This document shows, piece after piece, positions 35,523-44,910 of a stretch of DNA of 64,000 nucleotides. Made by a program: the position numbers and the translations under genes. Each line of letters starts with the position of its first letter. Within the stretch, counting starts at the first letter, position 1. This stretch comes from Subtercola frigoramans (GTDB taxonomy: Bacteria; Actinomycetota; Actinomycetes; Actinomycetales; Microbacteriaceae): positions 2,976,001-3,040,000 of the forward strand of contig NZ_JAFBBU010000001.1 of NCBI RefSeq assembly GCF_016907385.1. Direction: 5' to 3'. The notes beneath the pieces are model-generated. The model was given only the letters and a program-made list of their open reading frames with translations. It made no database searches and was not told the origin of the DNA.

Positions 35523-36128
35523 ATGCACAAGCCCACAGCTCGTACGCGGCGTATCGCTACGCTCATCGTCGGACCAACCGCGATCCTGGTTGCCGGACTT
35601 CTCGTCTGGCAGGGATCCAACGCCGCCTTCACGGCGACCACCCGGAACACGGGGAACAACTGGGAGACGGGGTCGGTACTGCTCTCGGATGACGACCTTG
35701 GAGCGGCGGCCTTCCGCGTGACGGGAGTCGTGCCCGGGCAGACCGCGTCGAAGTGCCTACTCGTGACCTCTGAATCGACGGTTCCGGGGGAAGTGCGCGT
35801 CTATCTCGACACGCTGGGTGCACAGGGTCTTGAGACCAACATCACCGTCTCGCTGCAGAGCGGCACCGGGGGCAATTTTTCGGATTGCACTGGATTTGTC
35901 GCCGACGCCACCGGGCCGACATTGTCTCTTTCAGCGATCAGCTCGACCTACCACGACTACGCTACCGGCGTGCTGCCGTGGATCACCGCTGGAACCGTGG
36001 GCGAAACCAAGAGTTACAAAGCCACCTGGACTTTCGATGTGACTGGCCTGACCCAGGCCCAGGTCGACGCGCTGCAGGGGAAATCGGCCAGTGCCGACGT
36101 CGTGTGGGAGCTGCAGTCCACCCAGTAG
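35523..36128 (+). CDS. SipW-dependent-type secreted protein (TasA/camelysin-like)
   Basis: A 201-residue exported protein. The N-terminus is MHKPTARTRR, a hydrophobic core (about 11-30) and SNAAFTATTRNTGNNWETG, the signature of SipW-processed TasA/camelysin-like proteins: the cleaved Ala is followed by AFT and then an N-NNW/ F-x-G element. The mature part (about 165 residues) is beta-rich with two Cys (KCLLV and DCTGF) and no sortase motif. GGGGGAG before ATG 35523 sets the start. The signal peptidase gene follows after 28 bases, so enzyme and substrate are coupled. Confidence 0.85.
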   Translation: MHKPTARTRRIATLIVGPTAILVAGLLVWQGSNAAFTATTRNTGNNWETGSVLLSDDDLGAAAFRVTGVVPGQTASKCLLVTSESTVPGEVRVYLDTLGAQGLETNITVSLQSGTGGNFSDCTGFVADATGPTLSLSAISSTYHDYATGVLPWITAGTVGETKSYKATWTFDVTGLTQAQVDALQGKSASADVVWELQSTQ

Positions 36129-36156
36129 AGCGGTTACGGCTTTCGAGGGTCAATCG

Positions 36157-38454
36157 ATGACAGGGGAGCCGATGCCCGAGGCCCAGACCCGCCGCGCTGT
36201 TGCGGCAGGCTGGGGGCTCCTGCTACTGCGCCTGTTGGCACGCGGCTACCTCGTGTTCCTTGTTGCTCTTGCCGTGTGCGCTACTCTCCCGATGGTGTTC
36301 GGCCTCACCGGTACGGTGGTGCAGAGCGGCTCGATGATGCCGCACATCGGCGTCGGCGATGTGGTGCTCAGCCGGCCCCTGCCGACAGACGCTCCGACGC
36401 CAATGGGACGCGTGGTGACGTTCGAGGCGCCTCCGGGCTCGGCGGAGCCCGGCATCCGGCTACACCGCATCGTCGGAACCAATCCTGACGGCACTCTGGT
36501 CACGGCTGGCGACGCCAATCGGGAGGTGGACAGCGCGCCGCTCGCCCGCGCCGACGTCATTGCGGTGGGCTGCCTCCTCATTCCGTGGATCGGCCTTCCC
36601 TCGTTCTGGCTGCAGCACGGCCGTATCCTCCCGCTCGCAGGCTGGCTCGCGGTGACTCTTCTCGCTCTCATCGTCGAATTCCTTGCGTCGCGGGACGAAG
36701 CCTCAGAAAGACGCGGTCCTCGGGCGCAGCATGAGCGATCGCGGCGCCCCGGCCTCCGCGCTTCGGTGGGCAGCATCGGGGCTGAGAGTGCTCTGGCAGT
36801 GCTGGCTCTCATCCTGTGCGCTGCGATGGTTGCCCTCGCACCGATCACGCCGTCGGCCAGTTCCGCCTTCACCGGAACAGCGAGCAACGTGGCGAACAAC
36901 TGGGCCGCCGCCGCGGCGTTGACCCCGGCCAAACTCGGCTTCACCTCCGCCCCTTCGAACTCGACGGGAGGCATCGCCTTCGCCAGCCAACCCGCGGTCG
37001 CGATCCAGACCGCGAGCGGGGGTCAGACCATCAGCACTCAACCGGTGACACTCTCGATCAGCACGCCCGCTGGCGCCACCCTCACCTGCAGCGCCAATCC
37101 ACAAGCTGCCGTCGCTGGCACTGCACACTTCGCTGGATGCACGATCGACAAAATCGGCACCTACACTCTCACCGCGACATCCCCTGGCCTGACATCAACG
37201 ACCAGCGCGGTCTTCACGGTAACCGTCGGCGCACCCAACAAACTCGCCTTCACCAGGTCGCCAGGTAACACCGCGCGCAACGCGGCTTTCGCCAGTCAGC
37301 CGACGGTGGCCGTCGTCGATGCCGGCGGCAATACGGTCACGACCAGTTCGCTGCCGATCACCCTGTCGATCGCCGGCGCAACCGTGACCTGCACGAACAA
37401 CCCGAGAAACACGGTCGCCGGCGTCGCTACCTTCGCGGGCTGCCGAATCAACCAGGCGGGCAGCTACGTTCTCACAGCGACTTCAGGCACCATGAGCGGC
37501 GTCAGCCCCAGCTTCTTCATCGTCTCCACAGCGAGCAAACTGGCCTTCGTGACGCCCCCGTCGTCGTCGACCAGCGGTGCTGCGTTCGCGAGTCAACCAG
37601 TCGTCGCCATCCAGGATGGGAACGGCAACACGACGTCCGGCACCAATCCGGTCAGCCCCACGATCACCACTCCGGCAGGTGCAACGCTGAGTTGCACCTC
37701 GAACCCGAAGTCGGCGGTGAGTGGCGCGGCGACTTTCGGCGGATGCGCGATCGGCAAGGCCGGCACGTACACCCTGACCGCAACGTCCAGCGGTCTGGCC
37801 TCGGCGACGAGCGCCAGCTTCACCATCAGCACCGGCCCCGCCAGCCGACTGAGCTTCGCGTCGTCGCCTTCCAATTCCGTCAGTTCTGCTGCCTTCTCGA
37901 CCCAACCGACTGTCGCCGTTATCGACGCCTTCGGCAACATCACAGCCAGCACAGCGCCCGTCACCGTCGTAATCACGACGCCAGCAAGCGCGACGCTCAC
38001 CTGCACCACCAACCCCAAGACCTCGGTCGCGGGCCTCGCGGCATTCTCCGGGTGCCGCATCGATCGGGCGGGCAGATACACGCTGACGGCGACCTCGAAC
38101 GGGCTCGCCTCGGCAGTGAGCAGCAGCTTTTCGATCACCGCGGGCGCTGCCACACAGTTGGTGTTCACCACCTCACCGGTGGGTTCGACTCACGGGGCGT
38201 TCTTCCCGATCGACCCCGTCGTCACCGTTGAGGACTCCGCCGGAAACACAGTCACGGCGCTGGCGCTGGTCACACTGTCGATAACCTCTCCGGCGGGAGG
38301 AGCACACCTCTTCTGCATCGTGAACCCTCGGCTCACCGACGCAGGAGTAGCTGAGTTCAGCGGCTGCGCCATCGATCGGCCCGGCACGTATACGCTGACG
38401 GCCAGTTCTCCCTCGCTCTCGTCGAGCGTCAGCGCGGTCCTCGTCGTGAGCTGA
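36157..38454 (+). CDS. SipW-type signal peptidase fused to a SipW-substrate-like signal and five Ig-like repeats
   Basis: A 765-residue protein in three parts. (1) About 1-180: an ER/SipW-type (S26B) signal peptidase with a membrane span (24-50), catalytic Ser59 in SGSMMP, His103 in RLHRIV and Asp119 in TAGDANREVD. (2) About 205-250: a basic stretch, a second hydrophobic segment (212-230) and SASSAFTGTASNVANNW, which closely matches the N-terminus of the neighbouring SipW substrate. (3) About 259-765: five Ig-like repeats of 99-103 residues, each with KLxFxxxPxxS...AF..QP.VA and two Cys about 18-20 residues apart. The layout suggests an enzyme that could release its own passenger (inference). 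GAGGG precedes ATG 36157. Confidence 0.85.
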   Translation: MTGEPMPEAQTRRAVAAGWGLLLLRLLARGYLVFLVALAVCATLPMVFGLTGTVVQSGSMMPHIGVGDVVLSRPLPTDAPTPMGRVVTFEAPPGSAEPGIRLHRIVGTNPDGTLVTAGDANREVDSAPLARADVIAVGCLLIPWIGLPSFWLQHGRILPLAGWLAVTLLALIVEFLASRDEASERRGPRAQHERSRRPGLRASVGSIGAESALAVLALILCAAMVALAPITPSASSAFTGTASNVANNWAAAAALTPAKLGFTSAPSNSTGGIAFASQPAVAIQTASGGQTISTQPVTLSISTPAGATLTCSANPQAAVAGTAHFAGCTIDKIGTYTLTATSPGLTSTTSAVFTVTVGAPNKLAFTRSPGNTARNAAFASQPTVAVVDAGGNTVTTSSLPITLSIAGATVTCTNNPRNTVAGVATFAGCRINQAGSYVLTATSGTMSGVSPSFFIVSTASKLAFVTPPSSSTSGAAFASQPVVAIQDGNGNTTSGTNPVSPTITTPAGATLSCTSNPKSAVSGAATFGGCAIGKAGTYTLTATSSGLASATSASFTISTGPASRLSFASSPSNSVSSAAFSTQPTVAVIDAFGNITASTAPVTVVITTPASATLTCTTNPKTSVAGLAAFSGCRIDRAGRYTLTATSNGLASAVSSSFSITAGAATQLVFTTSPVGSTHGAFFPIDPVVTVEDSAGNTVTALALVTLSITSPAGGAHLFCIVNPRLTDAGVAEFSGCAIDRPGTYTLTASSPSLSSSVSAVLVVS

Positions 38455-38785
38455 CAACGCACGGCCTCCATCTAGACGGAGAGCTGGAACCACATCGTTG
38501 ACGGTTGATGCCTGCGTCGTTGAGCAGTGAACCCCATACGTGGTCATCGGAGGTACGCTACCGCTGACTCACGGCGCAGGCACAGCGGCTTTGAATATTG
38601 ATAAAAATAAGACTTGAATTAATTCATGACAAATGCCTACACTGGGGAAGGTCGACCCAGCAGCGAGCATTGAGCCCAGGCGTCGATCTGTCTTCCCGAC
38701 TCACCGCAGTAGTTCATCGCACTCCGGCAGCACGCGGAATGTGTGCATACCGTTCCTCAATGTCTCTCAGAACGAAGGATTTTCA
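38455..38785 (+). promoter_or_regulatory. Promoter region of the sugar-uptake operon with a palindromic candidate operator
   Basis: 331 bases with no supportable gene. An AT-rich block near 38590-38645 holds a plausible promoter: TTGAAT (38614-38619), an 18-base spacer and TACACT (38638-38643). The perfect palindrome TGAATTAATTCA (38615-38626) overlaps the -35 and is a candidate operator for one of the two ROK regulators in this locus. Confidence 0.5.
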
Positions 38786-40042
38786 ATGAAGAAAATAGTC
38801 AGCAGGGTGCTTGCACCCGTCGTCGTAGCGGGGTTGGCCCTGGGTCTGGGCGCGTGCGCAGCGTCGTCGTCGAGCCCGACGGCCGCTGCATCCGGCCCAC
38901 TCACCGTGTGGGTGATGGGTGACTCCGGCGAGAAGTTCCAGACCCTCGTCAAGCCGTTCACTGCAGAAACCGGCGTGGAAGTGAAGGTGGTGGCCATTCC
39001 CTGGGACAGCATCGACGAGAAACTGACCACTGCTGTGGCCTCGGGCAAGGGGCCCGACGTTCTGCAGATCGGCTTGTCCAAGTTGAGGGCCTTCGCAGAT
39101 GCCGGTGCGCTGCTGCCACTGGATGAGTCATCCCTCGCCGGTTATCCGGCCCTGGCGGCGTCGAACTTCGCCGACGGTGTTGCAGGCGACGCCACGGCGG
39201 TCAACGGGAATATTGTGAGCATCCCGTGGGTGAGTGACACGCGCGTGCTCTTCTACCGCTCCGACATCCTGACGGCAAGCGGCATCACCACTCCACCGGC
39301 CACGTGGGATGAACTCCGGGCCGACGCGAAGATCCTGGCCGGTCGCGGCGAAGGCCAGTACGGGTTCTACGTGCCGCAGTGGGCAGCACCGCTCCCCGTC
39401 GTCATGACGTGGAGCAACGGTGGTGAAGTGATCACGCCTGACGGGAACGTGGACTTCAACACCCCCGAGTTCGCCGCAGCAGTCGACACCTACACCGGCC
39501 TGTATGCAGATAAGAGCGTGCCTACCAACAGCGACTTCGATGAGATCCAGGGGTTCATCACGGGGGCCGCACCCATGGTCTTCAGTGGCCCGTACCTGGG
39601 CAAGGCCGTCGCGGACACCGCGCCCGAGCTCGACGGCAAGTGGGCCGCCGCTCCCCTGCCCGCGGGATCTGCGTCATCGACATCGTTGTTCGCCGGATCG
39701 AATCTGGGCGTCTGGGCCAACACCTCGAACAAGGACGGCTCGCTGAAGCTGCTCAACTTCCTGGCCCAGCCGGAGACGCAACTCGCGTGGTACGCCGCTT
39801 CTGGCGAACTCCCAAGCGTGAAGGCCGCACTGACCGACCCCACTCTCAACGAAGACCCGAACGTCAAGGTCTACACGAAGCAGCTCGACACGGCCAAGGT
39901 TCTCCCGCTCGTCTCCAACTGGGACGGCCTGGTCGGAACCGAACTGCTCACAGCACTCAACGGGATCGTGTTGCAGGGCGCAGACCGCGATTCGAGCCTG
40001 AAGACCTTCTTCGAGAAGACCGGTAGCCTCAGCATCCATTAG
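38786..40042 (+). CDS. Sugar ABC transporter substrate-binding lipoprotein (family 1)
   Basis: A 418-residue lipoprotein with a signal peptide (MKKIVSR, hydrophobic core) and lipobox LGAC, Cys at about residue 24. The mature protein has the MalE-like pattern: LTVWVMGDSGEKFQTLVKPFTAETG, then GPDVLQIGLSKLRAFADAGALLPLD, ILFYRSDILTASGI-like and VMTWSNGGEVI. GAAGGA six bases before ATG 38786 sets the start. By context the ligand is probably a beta-glucoside or beta-glucan oligosaccharide (inference from the linked GH5 and GH3 genes). Confidence 0.92.
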   Translation: MKKIVSRVLAPVVVAGLALGLGACAASSSSPTAAASGPLTVWVMGDSGEKFQTLVKPFTAETGVEVKVVAIPWDSIDEKLTTAVASGKGPDVLQIGLSKLRAFADAGALLPLDESSLAGYPALAASNFADGVAGDATAVNGNIVSIPWVSDTRVLFYRSDILTASGITTPPATWDELRADAKILAGRGEGQYGFYVPQWAAPLPVVMTWSNGGEVITPDGNVDFNTPEFAAAVDTYTGLYADKSVPTNSDFDEIQGFITGAAPMVFSGPYLGKAVADTAPELDGKWAAAPLPAGSASSTSLFAGSNLGVWANTSNKDGSLKLLNFLAQPETQLAWYAASGELPSVKAALTDPTLNEDPNVKVYTKQLDTAKVLPLVSNWDGLVGTELLTALNGIVLQGADRDSSLKTFFEKTGSLSIH

Positions 40043-40061
40043 CCGAGCATCCACCAGCAGG

Positions 40062-40097
40062 ATGGGGTCGCCCCGCGTCAGCGCGGAGCGACCCCAT
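40062..40097 (+). other. Intercistronic hairpin after the binding-protein gene
   Basis: ATGGGGTCGC-CCCGCG pairs with CGCGG-A-GCGACCCCAT around a 4-base loop, leaving a 40-base gap to the permease start. There is no T-run. In sugar importer operons such hairpins stabilise the binding-protein mRNA and lower permease expression, which is the likely role here. Confidence 0.6.
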
Positions 40098-40136
40098 TCA
40101 CCCCTCCACTTCCATCCGGCCCGAGGAAAGGCTCTC

Positions 40137-41012
40137 GTGCGAACTCGCCTCACCCCCTACCTCTTCGTTTCTCCGGCCATGATCCTGCTGATCGCGTTCG
40201 GCATCGTGCCCATTCTCATCGCCGCTGTCATCAGCACCACAAACATGAATATCTCGGCCTTCATGAACTGGGGCAACGTCAAGTTCATCGGCATCGACAA
40301 CTACACAAAGCTCTTTGCCGACCCGGCCTTCTGGAACTCGATCGGCAACACGGCCCTCTTCGCCGTCGTGGGAGTTCCCGCAATCCTCGTGCTGTCGCTG
40401 GCCGTCGCGCTTCTGCTCAATCACAGCCAGAACCGGTTCTTCCAGGTTCTGCGCTCGTTCTACTTCATTCCCGCAATCACCGCCATCGTGGCCGTGTCCC
40501 TGGTGTGGGGCTACCTGTACAACACCCAGTTCGGCGTGTTCAACTATCTGCTCTCGTTTGTTGGCATCGGGCCGGTGCAGTGGCTCTCTGACCCCACGTT
40601 GGCAAAGTTCTCGGTCGGGCTCGTCGCCGTGTGGCGAGGCACGGGCCTGAACATCATCATCTTCCTTGCCGCACTCCAGGCAGTGCCGAAGGAGTATCTC
40701 GAGGCCGCGGCGCTGGATGGCGCCTCCGGGTGGAAGAAGATCGTCTCGATCACCATTCCACTTCTGCGCTTCGCGATCTTCTTCGTCGGAGTCACCACCA
40801 CGATCTCCTGGTTGCAGTTCTTCGACGAACCATTCGTTCTCACCGACGGCGGTCCTCTCGGCGCCACGACATCGGCCTCGATCTTCCTCTACAAAGAGGG
40901 CTTCCGGCTCAACCAGTTCGGGTACGCCAGCGCCGGTTCGATCGTGCTGTTCGCGATCATCGCGGTGGTCACCCTGGTGCAGCTCCGTGTGAAAGGAAAC
41001 GACGATGACTAG
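40137..41012 (+). CDS. Sugar ABC transporter permease (MalF/UgpA-like)
   Basis: A 291-residue permease with six hydrophobic segments and the EAA coupling motif EYLEAAALDGASGWKKIVSITIPLL (about residues 186-210). GTG 40137 is preceded by GAGGAAAG by seven bases, giving a compact N-terminus MRTRLTPYLFVSP; an ATG at 40062 would start inside the hairpin stem. It overlaps the next permease by eight bases. Confidence 0.92.
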   Translation: MRTRLTPYLFVSPAMILLIAFGIVPILIAAVISTTNMNISAFMNWGNVKFIGIDNYTKLFADPAFWNSIGNTALFAVVGVPAILVLSLAVALLLNHSQNRFFQVLRSFYFIPAITAIVAVSLVWGYLYNTQFGVFNYLLSFVGIGPVQWLSDPTLAKFSVGLVAVWRGTGLNIIIFLAALQAVPKEYLEAAALDGASGWKKIVSITIPLLRFAIFFVGVTTTISWLQFFDEPFVLTDGGPLGATTSASIFLYKEGFRLNQFGYASAGSIVLFAIIAVVTLVQLRVKGNDDD

Positions 41013-41955
41013 CCGGCTCAGCGGGCGCACAGAGGTGCGCATTGCTCCACGCACACAGCTCCCAGCAGAACCCGACGCAGGGAGCACCAGGAACACCCCG
41101 CCGGCACGACCCCGCACCGCCCGCCGCTCCGTCTCTGCGTCGCGCGGGCGCACGCTGCCCGTGGCGATCGGCATCGCCCTTGCTGCTGGAGCCCTGATCA
41201 CGGCCTTCCCGTTCTTCTGGATGATCGCCTCGTCGTTCAAGCCGCAACGAGAAGCCGTGCAGTATCCGCCGTCATTGCTTCCGCAGGCGCCCACCATGGA
41301 GTACTTCGTGCGCCTGTTCACCGAGCTGGATTTCGGCCGGTATTTCGTGAACACCATCATCGTCGTGTTCATCGGGTTCGTCGGCCTGCTCCTGATGGCC
41401 ATGGCCGGGTATGCGTTCGCGAAGTTCGATTTCCGGGGTCGCAAGGTGCTGTTCTTCTTTGTGCTGGCCACGATGATGATCCCCATCCAGGTCACGATGA
41501 TCCCGACCTACCTCATGCTCAACGGGATGAAACTGACCAACACTCTGGTCGGCATCGCCCTACCCACCCTCGTGAGCGGCTTCAGTGTCTTTCTGTTCCG
41601 GCAGTTCATGAGCACTATTCCGACCGAGCTGCTCGAAGCTGCGCGACTCGACGGCGCAGGCGAGTTCCGCACCTTCTGGCAGGTCGTGCTCCCGATGTCC
41701 GGGCCGATCCTCGCCGTGCAGGTGGTTCTGACCTTCATCGCGGGGTGGAACAGCTTTCTCTGGCCCCTGGTCATCGCGAGCGACCAGCAGAGCTACACAC
41801 TCTCGGTGGGGCTGGCCCTGCTCAACGAGCAGATCGCCCGAAACCCGTCCCTGCAGATGGCCGCCGCGTCGATCATGGTCGTGCCGATCCTGATCGTCTT
41901 CATCATCTTCCAGCGCTATGTCGTCCAGGGCTTTGCGCTGTCCGGCCTCAAATAA
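41005..41955 (+). CDS. Sugar ABC transporter permease (MalG/UgpE-like)
   Basis: A 316-residue permease. After a cytoplasmic N-terminus of about 50 residues there are six membrane spans, with AFPFFWMIASSFKP after the first span and the coupling motif ELLEAARLDGAGEFRTFWQVVLPM. It partners the permease of 40137-41012. No ATPase gene is in the operon, so the importer probably uses a shared ATPase such as MsiK encoded elsewhere (established for many actinobacterial sugar importers, inferred here). Confidence 0.92.
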   Translation: MTSRLSGRTEVRIAPRTQLPAEPDAGSTRNTPPARPRTARRSVSASRGRTLPVAIGIALAAGALITAFPFFWMIASSFKPQREAVQYPPSLLPQAPTMEYFVRLFTELDFGRYFVNTIIVVFIGFVGLLLMAMAGYAFAKFDFRGRKVLFFFVLATMMIPIQVTMIPTYLMLNGMKLTNTLVGIALPTLVSGFSVFLFRQFMSTIPTELLEAARLDGAGEFRTFWQVVLPMSGPILAVQVVLTFIAGWNSFLWPLVIASDQQSYTLSVGLALLNEQIARNPSLQMAAASIMVVPILIVFIIFQRYVVQGFALSGLK

Positions 41956-41970
41956 CCGATGGAGTGCACT

Positions 41971-43527
41971 GTGACTGACACCACCTTTCTCGATCCCGGC
42001 CGCGTCTTCGAACCGCGTCCAGCCACGTTCGAAGGCTTCGTGCACGCCAGGGATGCCCGCCTGGTTGATGGGCTGGGCCGCGAGGTGCTGTTGCGGGGCG
42101 TCGGTCTCGGCAACTGGATGCTGCCAGAGGGCTACATGTGGAAGTTCGGCCCAGGAGCCGAATCGCCGAGAGAGATCGAGGCACTCGTCGATCGGCTCAT
42201 CGGCCCGGCCCGGGCATCCGAGTTCTGGACCTCGTTCAGGGCCTCCTTCATCACCGAAGCGGACATCGCGCAGATCGCCCGGAGCGGCTTCGATCATGTG
42301 CGCCTACCGATCAATTCACGGCTGATCCAGAACGAAGACGGTTCACCGGTCGAGGCGGGGTACGCGTTGATCGACGAGTTGATCTCGTGGTGCCGCACCC
42401 ACGAGTTGTGGGTTCTCCTCGACCTGCACGGAGCCCCCGGTGGCCAGACGGGCACGAACATCGACGATTCACCCAACAACCTGCCTGAGCTCTTCATGGA
42501 ACCGGTCTACCGCGAGCGGACCATCCAGCTCTGGAGACAGCTGGCCACGCGGTACGCCGACGAGACCGTAGTGCTGGGCTACGACCTGCTCAACGAACCG
42601 CTGCCGAACGAGTGGCAGCACGTCTACGCCGACGACCTCGCCACCCTGTACCGAGACCTGACCGCCGAGATCCGTCTCGTCGACCGTCATCACCTCATCG
42701 TCTACGAAGGGTCTCACTGGGCGACCAACTGGGAGATCTTCACCGAGGTGTGGGATGACAATTCCCTCCTCCAGTTCCACAAGTACTGGTCGTCACCCGA
42801 CCGCGCCAGCATCGCTCCCTTCCTGGCGGTCAGGGACCGGCTCGGCCTGCCGATCTACATGGGCGAAGGTGGTGAGAACACCCTGGAGTGGATCTACGCC
42901 GCCTTCCGGCTCTACGAGACCCACGACATCGGCTGGAACTTCTGGCCGTGGAAGAAGATCGAGACGCTCACCTCGCCCGCCTCGATCGTCGCGCCCAACG
43001 GCTGGGACAAGGTCATCACGAGCATCCATGACTCTTCGGTGCTCGACCCGGCCCAGGCGCAGCTCATCTTCGACAATCTGCTGAGCGCGATGAAGATGGA
43101 GAACTGTATCTGGCGAGCTGATGTCGTCGCCGCGCTGCTCGCCGAGCGGCCGGCAGTCATTCCCGGCTGGGGCTTCGGCTATCGTGGCCCCGGCGAGTCG
43201 TACGGCGTGGCCGATGCGCAGCCCACCCCCGGTATCCGCGAGGATGACGGGGTCACGCTAGTATGGGCGCGGCCCGGCGGAAATCCGCAGAATCCCTTCG
43301 AACAATCGGATGGCCGCCAGTACCACCCCAGCGAACAACTGGTCGTTCACCTTGCAACCGACGACTGGCTGGAGTTCGAACTTGCAGCCGGTGCCGAATC
43401 GTGCCGGGTGCTTGACGCATTCGGCAACGACGCCACAGTCACGATGGAGATCACCGGCCGCGGATTGCGGGTCACAGCCACCGCTGTGACAACCATCGCG
43501 CAGATCGTAATGGAGCCCACCACGTGA
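41971..43527 (+). CDS. Glycoside hydrolase family 5, cytoplasmic (beta-glucanase/glucosidase-like)
   Basis: A 518-residue enzyme with no signal peptide. The GH5 barrel has the usual blocks: RGVGLGNWMLPEGYMW at the start, FDHVRLPIN, VLLDLHGAPGGQTG, the acid/base Glu209 in LLNEP and the nucleophile Glu299 in MGEGGEN. A C-terminal beta-rich region follows. Linked to a sugar importer, it probably splits imported gluco-oligosaccharides. I prefer GTG 41971 because GGAG lies six bases upstream; ATG 41959 has no ribosome site. It overlaps the ROK gene by four bases. Confidence 0.9.
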   Translation: MTDTTFLDPGRVFEPRPATFEGFVHARDARLVDGLGREVLLRGVGLGNWMLPEGYMWKFGPGAESPREIEALVDRLIGPARASEFWTSFRASFITEADIAQIARSGFDHVRLPINSRLIQNEDGSPVEAGYALIDELISWCRTHELWVLLDLHGAPGGQTGTNIDDSPNNLPELFMEPVYRERTIQLWRQLATRYADETVVLGYDLLNEPLPNEWQHVYADDLATLYRDLTAEIRLVDRHHLIVYEGSHWATNWEIFTEVWDDNSLLQFHKYWSSPDRASIAPFLAVRDRLGLPIYMGEGGENTLEWIYAAFRLYETHDIGWNFWPWKKIETLTSPASIVAPNGWDKVITSIHDSSVLDPAQAQLIFDNLLSAMKMENCIWRADVVAALLAERPAVIPGWGFGYRGPGESYGVADAQPTPGIREDDGVTLVWARPGGNPQNPFEQSDGRQYHPSEQLVVHLATDDWLEFELAAGAESCRVLDAFGNDATVTMEITGRGLRVTATAVTTIAQIVMEPTT

Positions 43528-44813
43528 GAGGTTCAGAACACAAGGCCACGCGACCCGCTTCCGCCCGTGGCGGAATGGCCGGGTCTGCACCGGCGACGGT
43601 GGGCGATGTGCGACAACGCAACCGTCGGCACGCCTTGCGGAGCATCATCCTCTCGGGTCAGACGACCCGAGCAGCGATCGCCCAGGAGTGCGGGTTGTCT
43701 GTGGCATCGGTGACGAACCTGGTCTCCGAACTCATCAACGAAGGGCTCGTGATCGAAGCCGGCCTCATCGCGTCGACAGGCGGGCGCCCTGTCACCCTGA
43801 TCGCCCCGAACCCCGCCGGCGCCTTCATGCTCGGCGCCGACGTGGGCGAGCGCGGCGTCGCCGTGGAACTCTTCGACCTGTCGATGACCCGCATCGACCG
43901 GGAGTTCACCGGCGGCACAGCGGGCGAGCCGGTGGAGGCGATCGCCCGTGATCTCGACGATGCCCTCGACGCCCTCAAGCTGCGGAACCCGGGCGCCTGG
44001 GATCATATGGTCGGCATCGGTCTCGGCCTTCCCGGAGTCGTCGAGACAGATGCGCAAGGCCACCAGGTGCTCTACGCCCAGAGCCTCGGCTGGCCACCGG
44101 TCCCCGTCGAGCAACTCATCTCGCACGACATCCCGGTGTTCGCCGAGAATGGGGCCAAGACCCTGGCAATGGCCGAGCTGTGGAATGGAGCGGCAAACGG
44201 CATCGACGAAGCCCTCGTCGTGCTCCTGGGCCGGGGTGTCGGGCTGGGGATCGTCAGCGGAGGAGAACTCGCACACGGCTTCATGAGCAGCGCCGGCGAA
44301 TGGGGGCACCTGAAGATCGCCCGCAACGGTCGCCCCTGCCGCTGCGGCGGCCATGGCTGCGTCGAGGCCTACCTCGGTGCTGACGCGATCCTGAACGACT
44401 GGCGGGGCGCCGGTGCCAGTGTGGAGGGTTCAGGATGGCGAGCGATTGGCGAACTCCTCGACGCCGAGCAAGCGGGTGACCCCATCGCGGCTGCCGTTGT
44501 GGAGGATCTGGTCAGCACACTCGGATCTGCGCTTGGCGGCCTCGTCAACCTGACGAACCCGCAGCGGGTCATCATCGGCGGCTGGGTGGGCCTGCGGCTG
44601 ATGGAGACGCTGGCAGAACGCATCTCCGCGGCCACGCGTGCCGAGGCGCTCGACCGGCCGGGCAGCCAGTTCGAACTCGTGGCCTGCCACTTCGGCGGTG
44701 ACACCGTAGCGCTCGGGGCCGCAATGATGCCGCTCGATTCCTTGCTGAACGAACCCCGCGGCACACGTCCCGTTCTCCCGGCATCAGAACGTTCAGCAGC
44801 TACCGTGCCGTGA
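43524..44813 (+). CDS. ROK-family transcriptional regulator (NagC/XylR-like)
   Basis: A 429-residue regulator. An N-terminal winged helix-turn-helix (TRAAIAQECGLSVASVTNLVSELINEGLV, about 51-79) is followed by the ROK domain with LGADVGERGVAVELFD, the sugar-binding GIGLGLPGVV and the Zn-binding CRCGGHGCVEAYLG. The sugar-phosphotransferase-type EWGHLKI His is present. GTG 43524 overlaps the GH5 stop as GTGA and follows GGAG by eight bases. It is the last gene of the operon 38786-44813 and probably represses it when no inducer sugar is bound. Confidence 0.92.
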   Translation: MRGSEHKATRPASARGGMAGSAPATVGDVRQRNRRHALRSIILSGQTTRAAIAQECGLSVASVTNLVSELINEGLVIEAGLIASTGGRPVTLIAPNPAGAFMLGADVGERGVAVELFDLSMTRIDREFTGGTAGEPVEAIARDLDDALDALKLRNPGAWDHMVGIGLGLPGVVETDAQGHQVLYAQSLGWPPVPVEQLISHDIPVFAENGAKTLAMAELWNGAANGIDEALVVLLGRGVGLGIVSGGELAHGFMSSAGEWGHLKIARNGRPCRCGGHGCVEAYLGADAILNDWRGAGASVEGSGWRAIGELLDAEQAGDPIAAAVVEDLVSTLGSALGGLVNLTNPQRVIIGGWVGLRLMETLAERISAATRAEALDRPGSQFELVACHFGGDTVALGAAMMPLDSLLNEPRGTRPVLPASERSAATVP

Positions 44814-44910
44814 AGTTCGGCCCGGGTCGAACCGCGCCTGCCAGAACAGGGCCGGGCGTCCAGCATCGATTCTTCCAGAGTGCCGAACCCTCCACAGCGC
44901 CGATCCCTAC

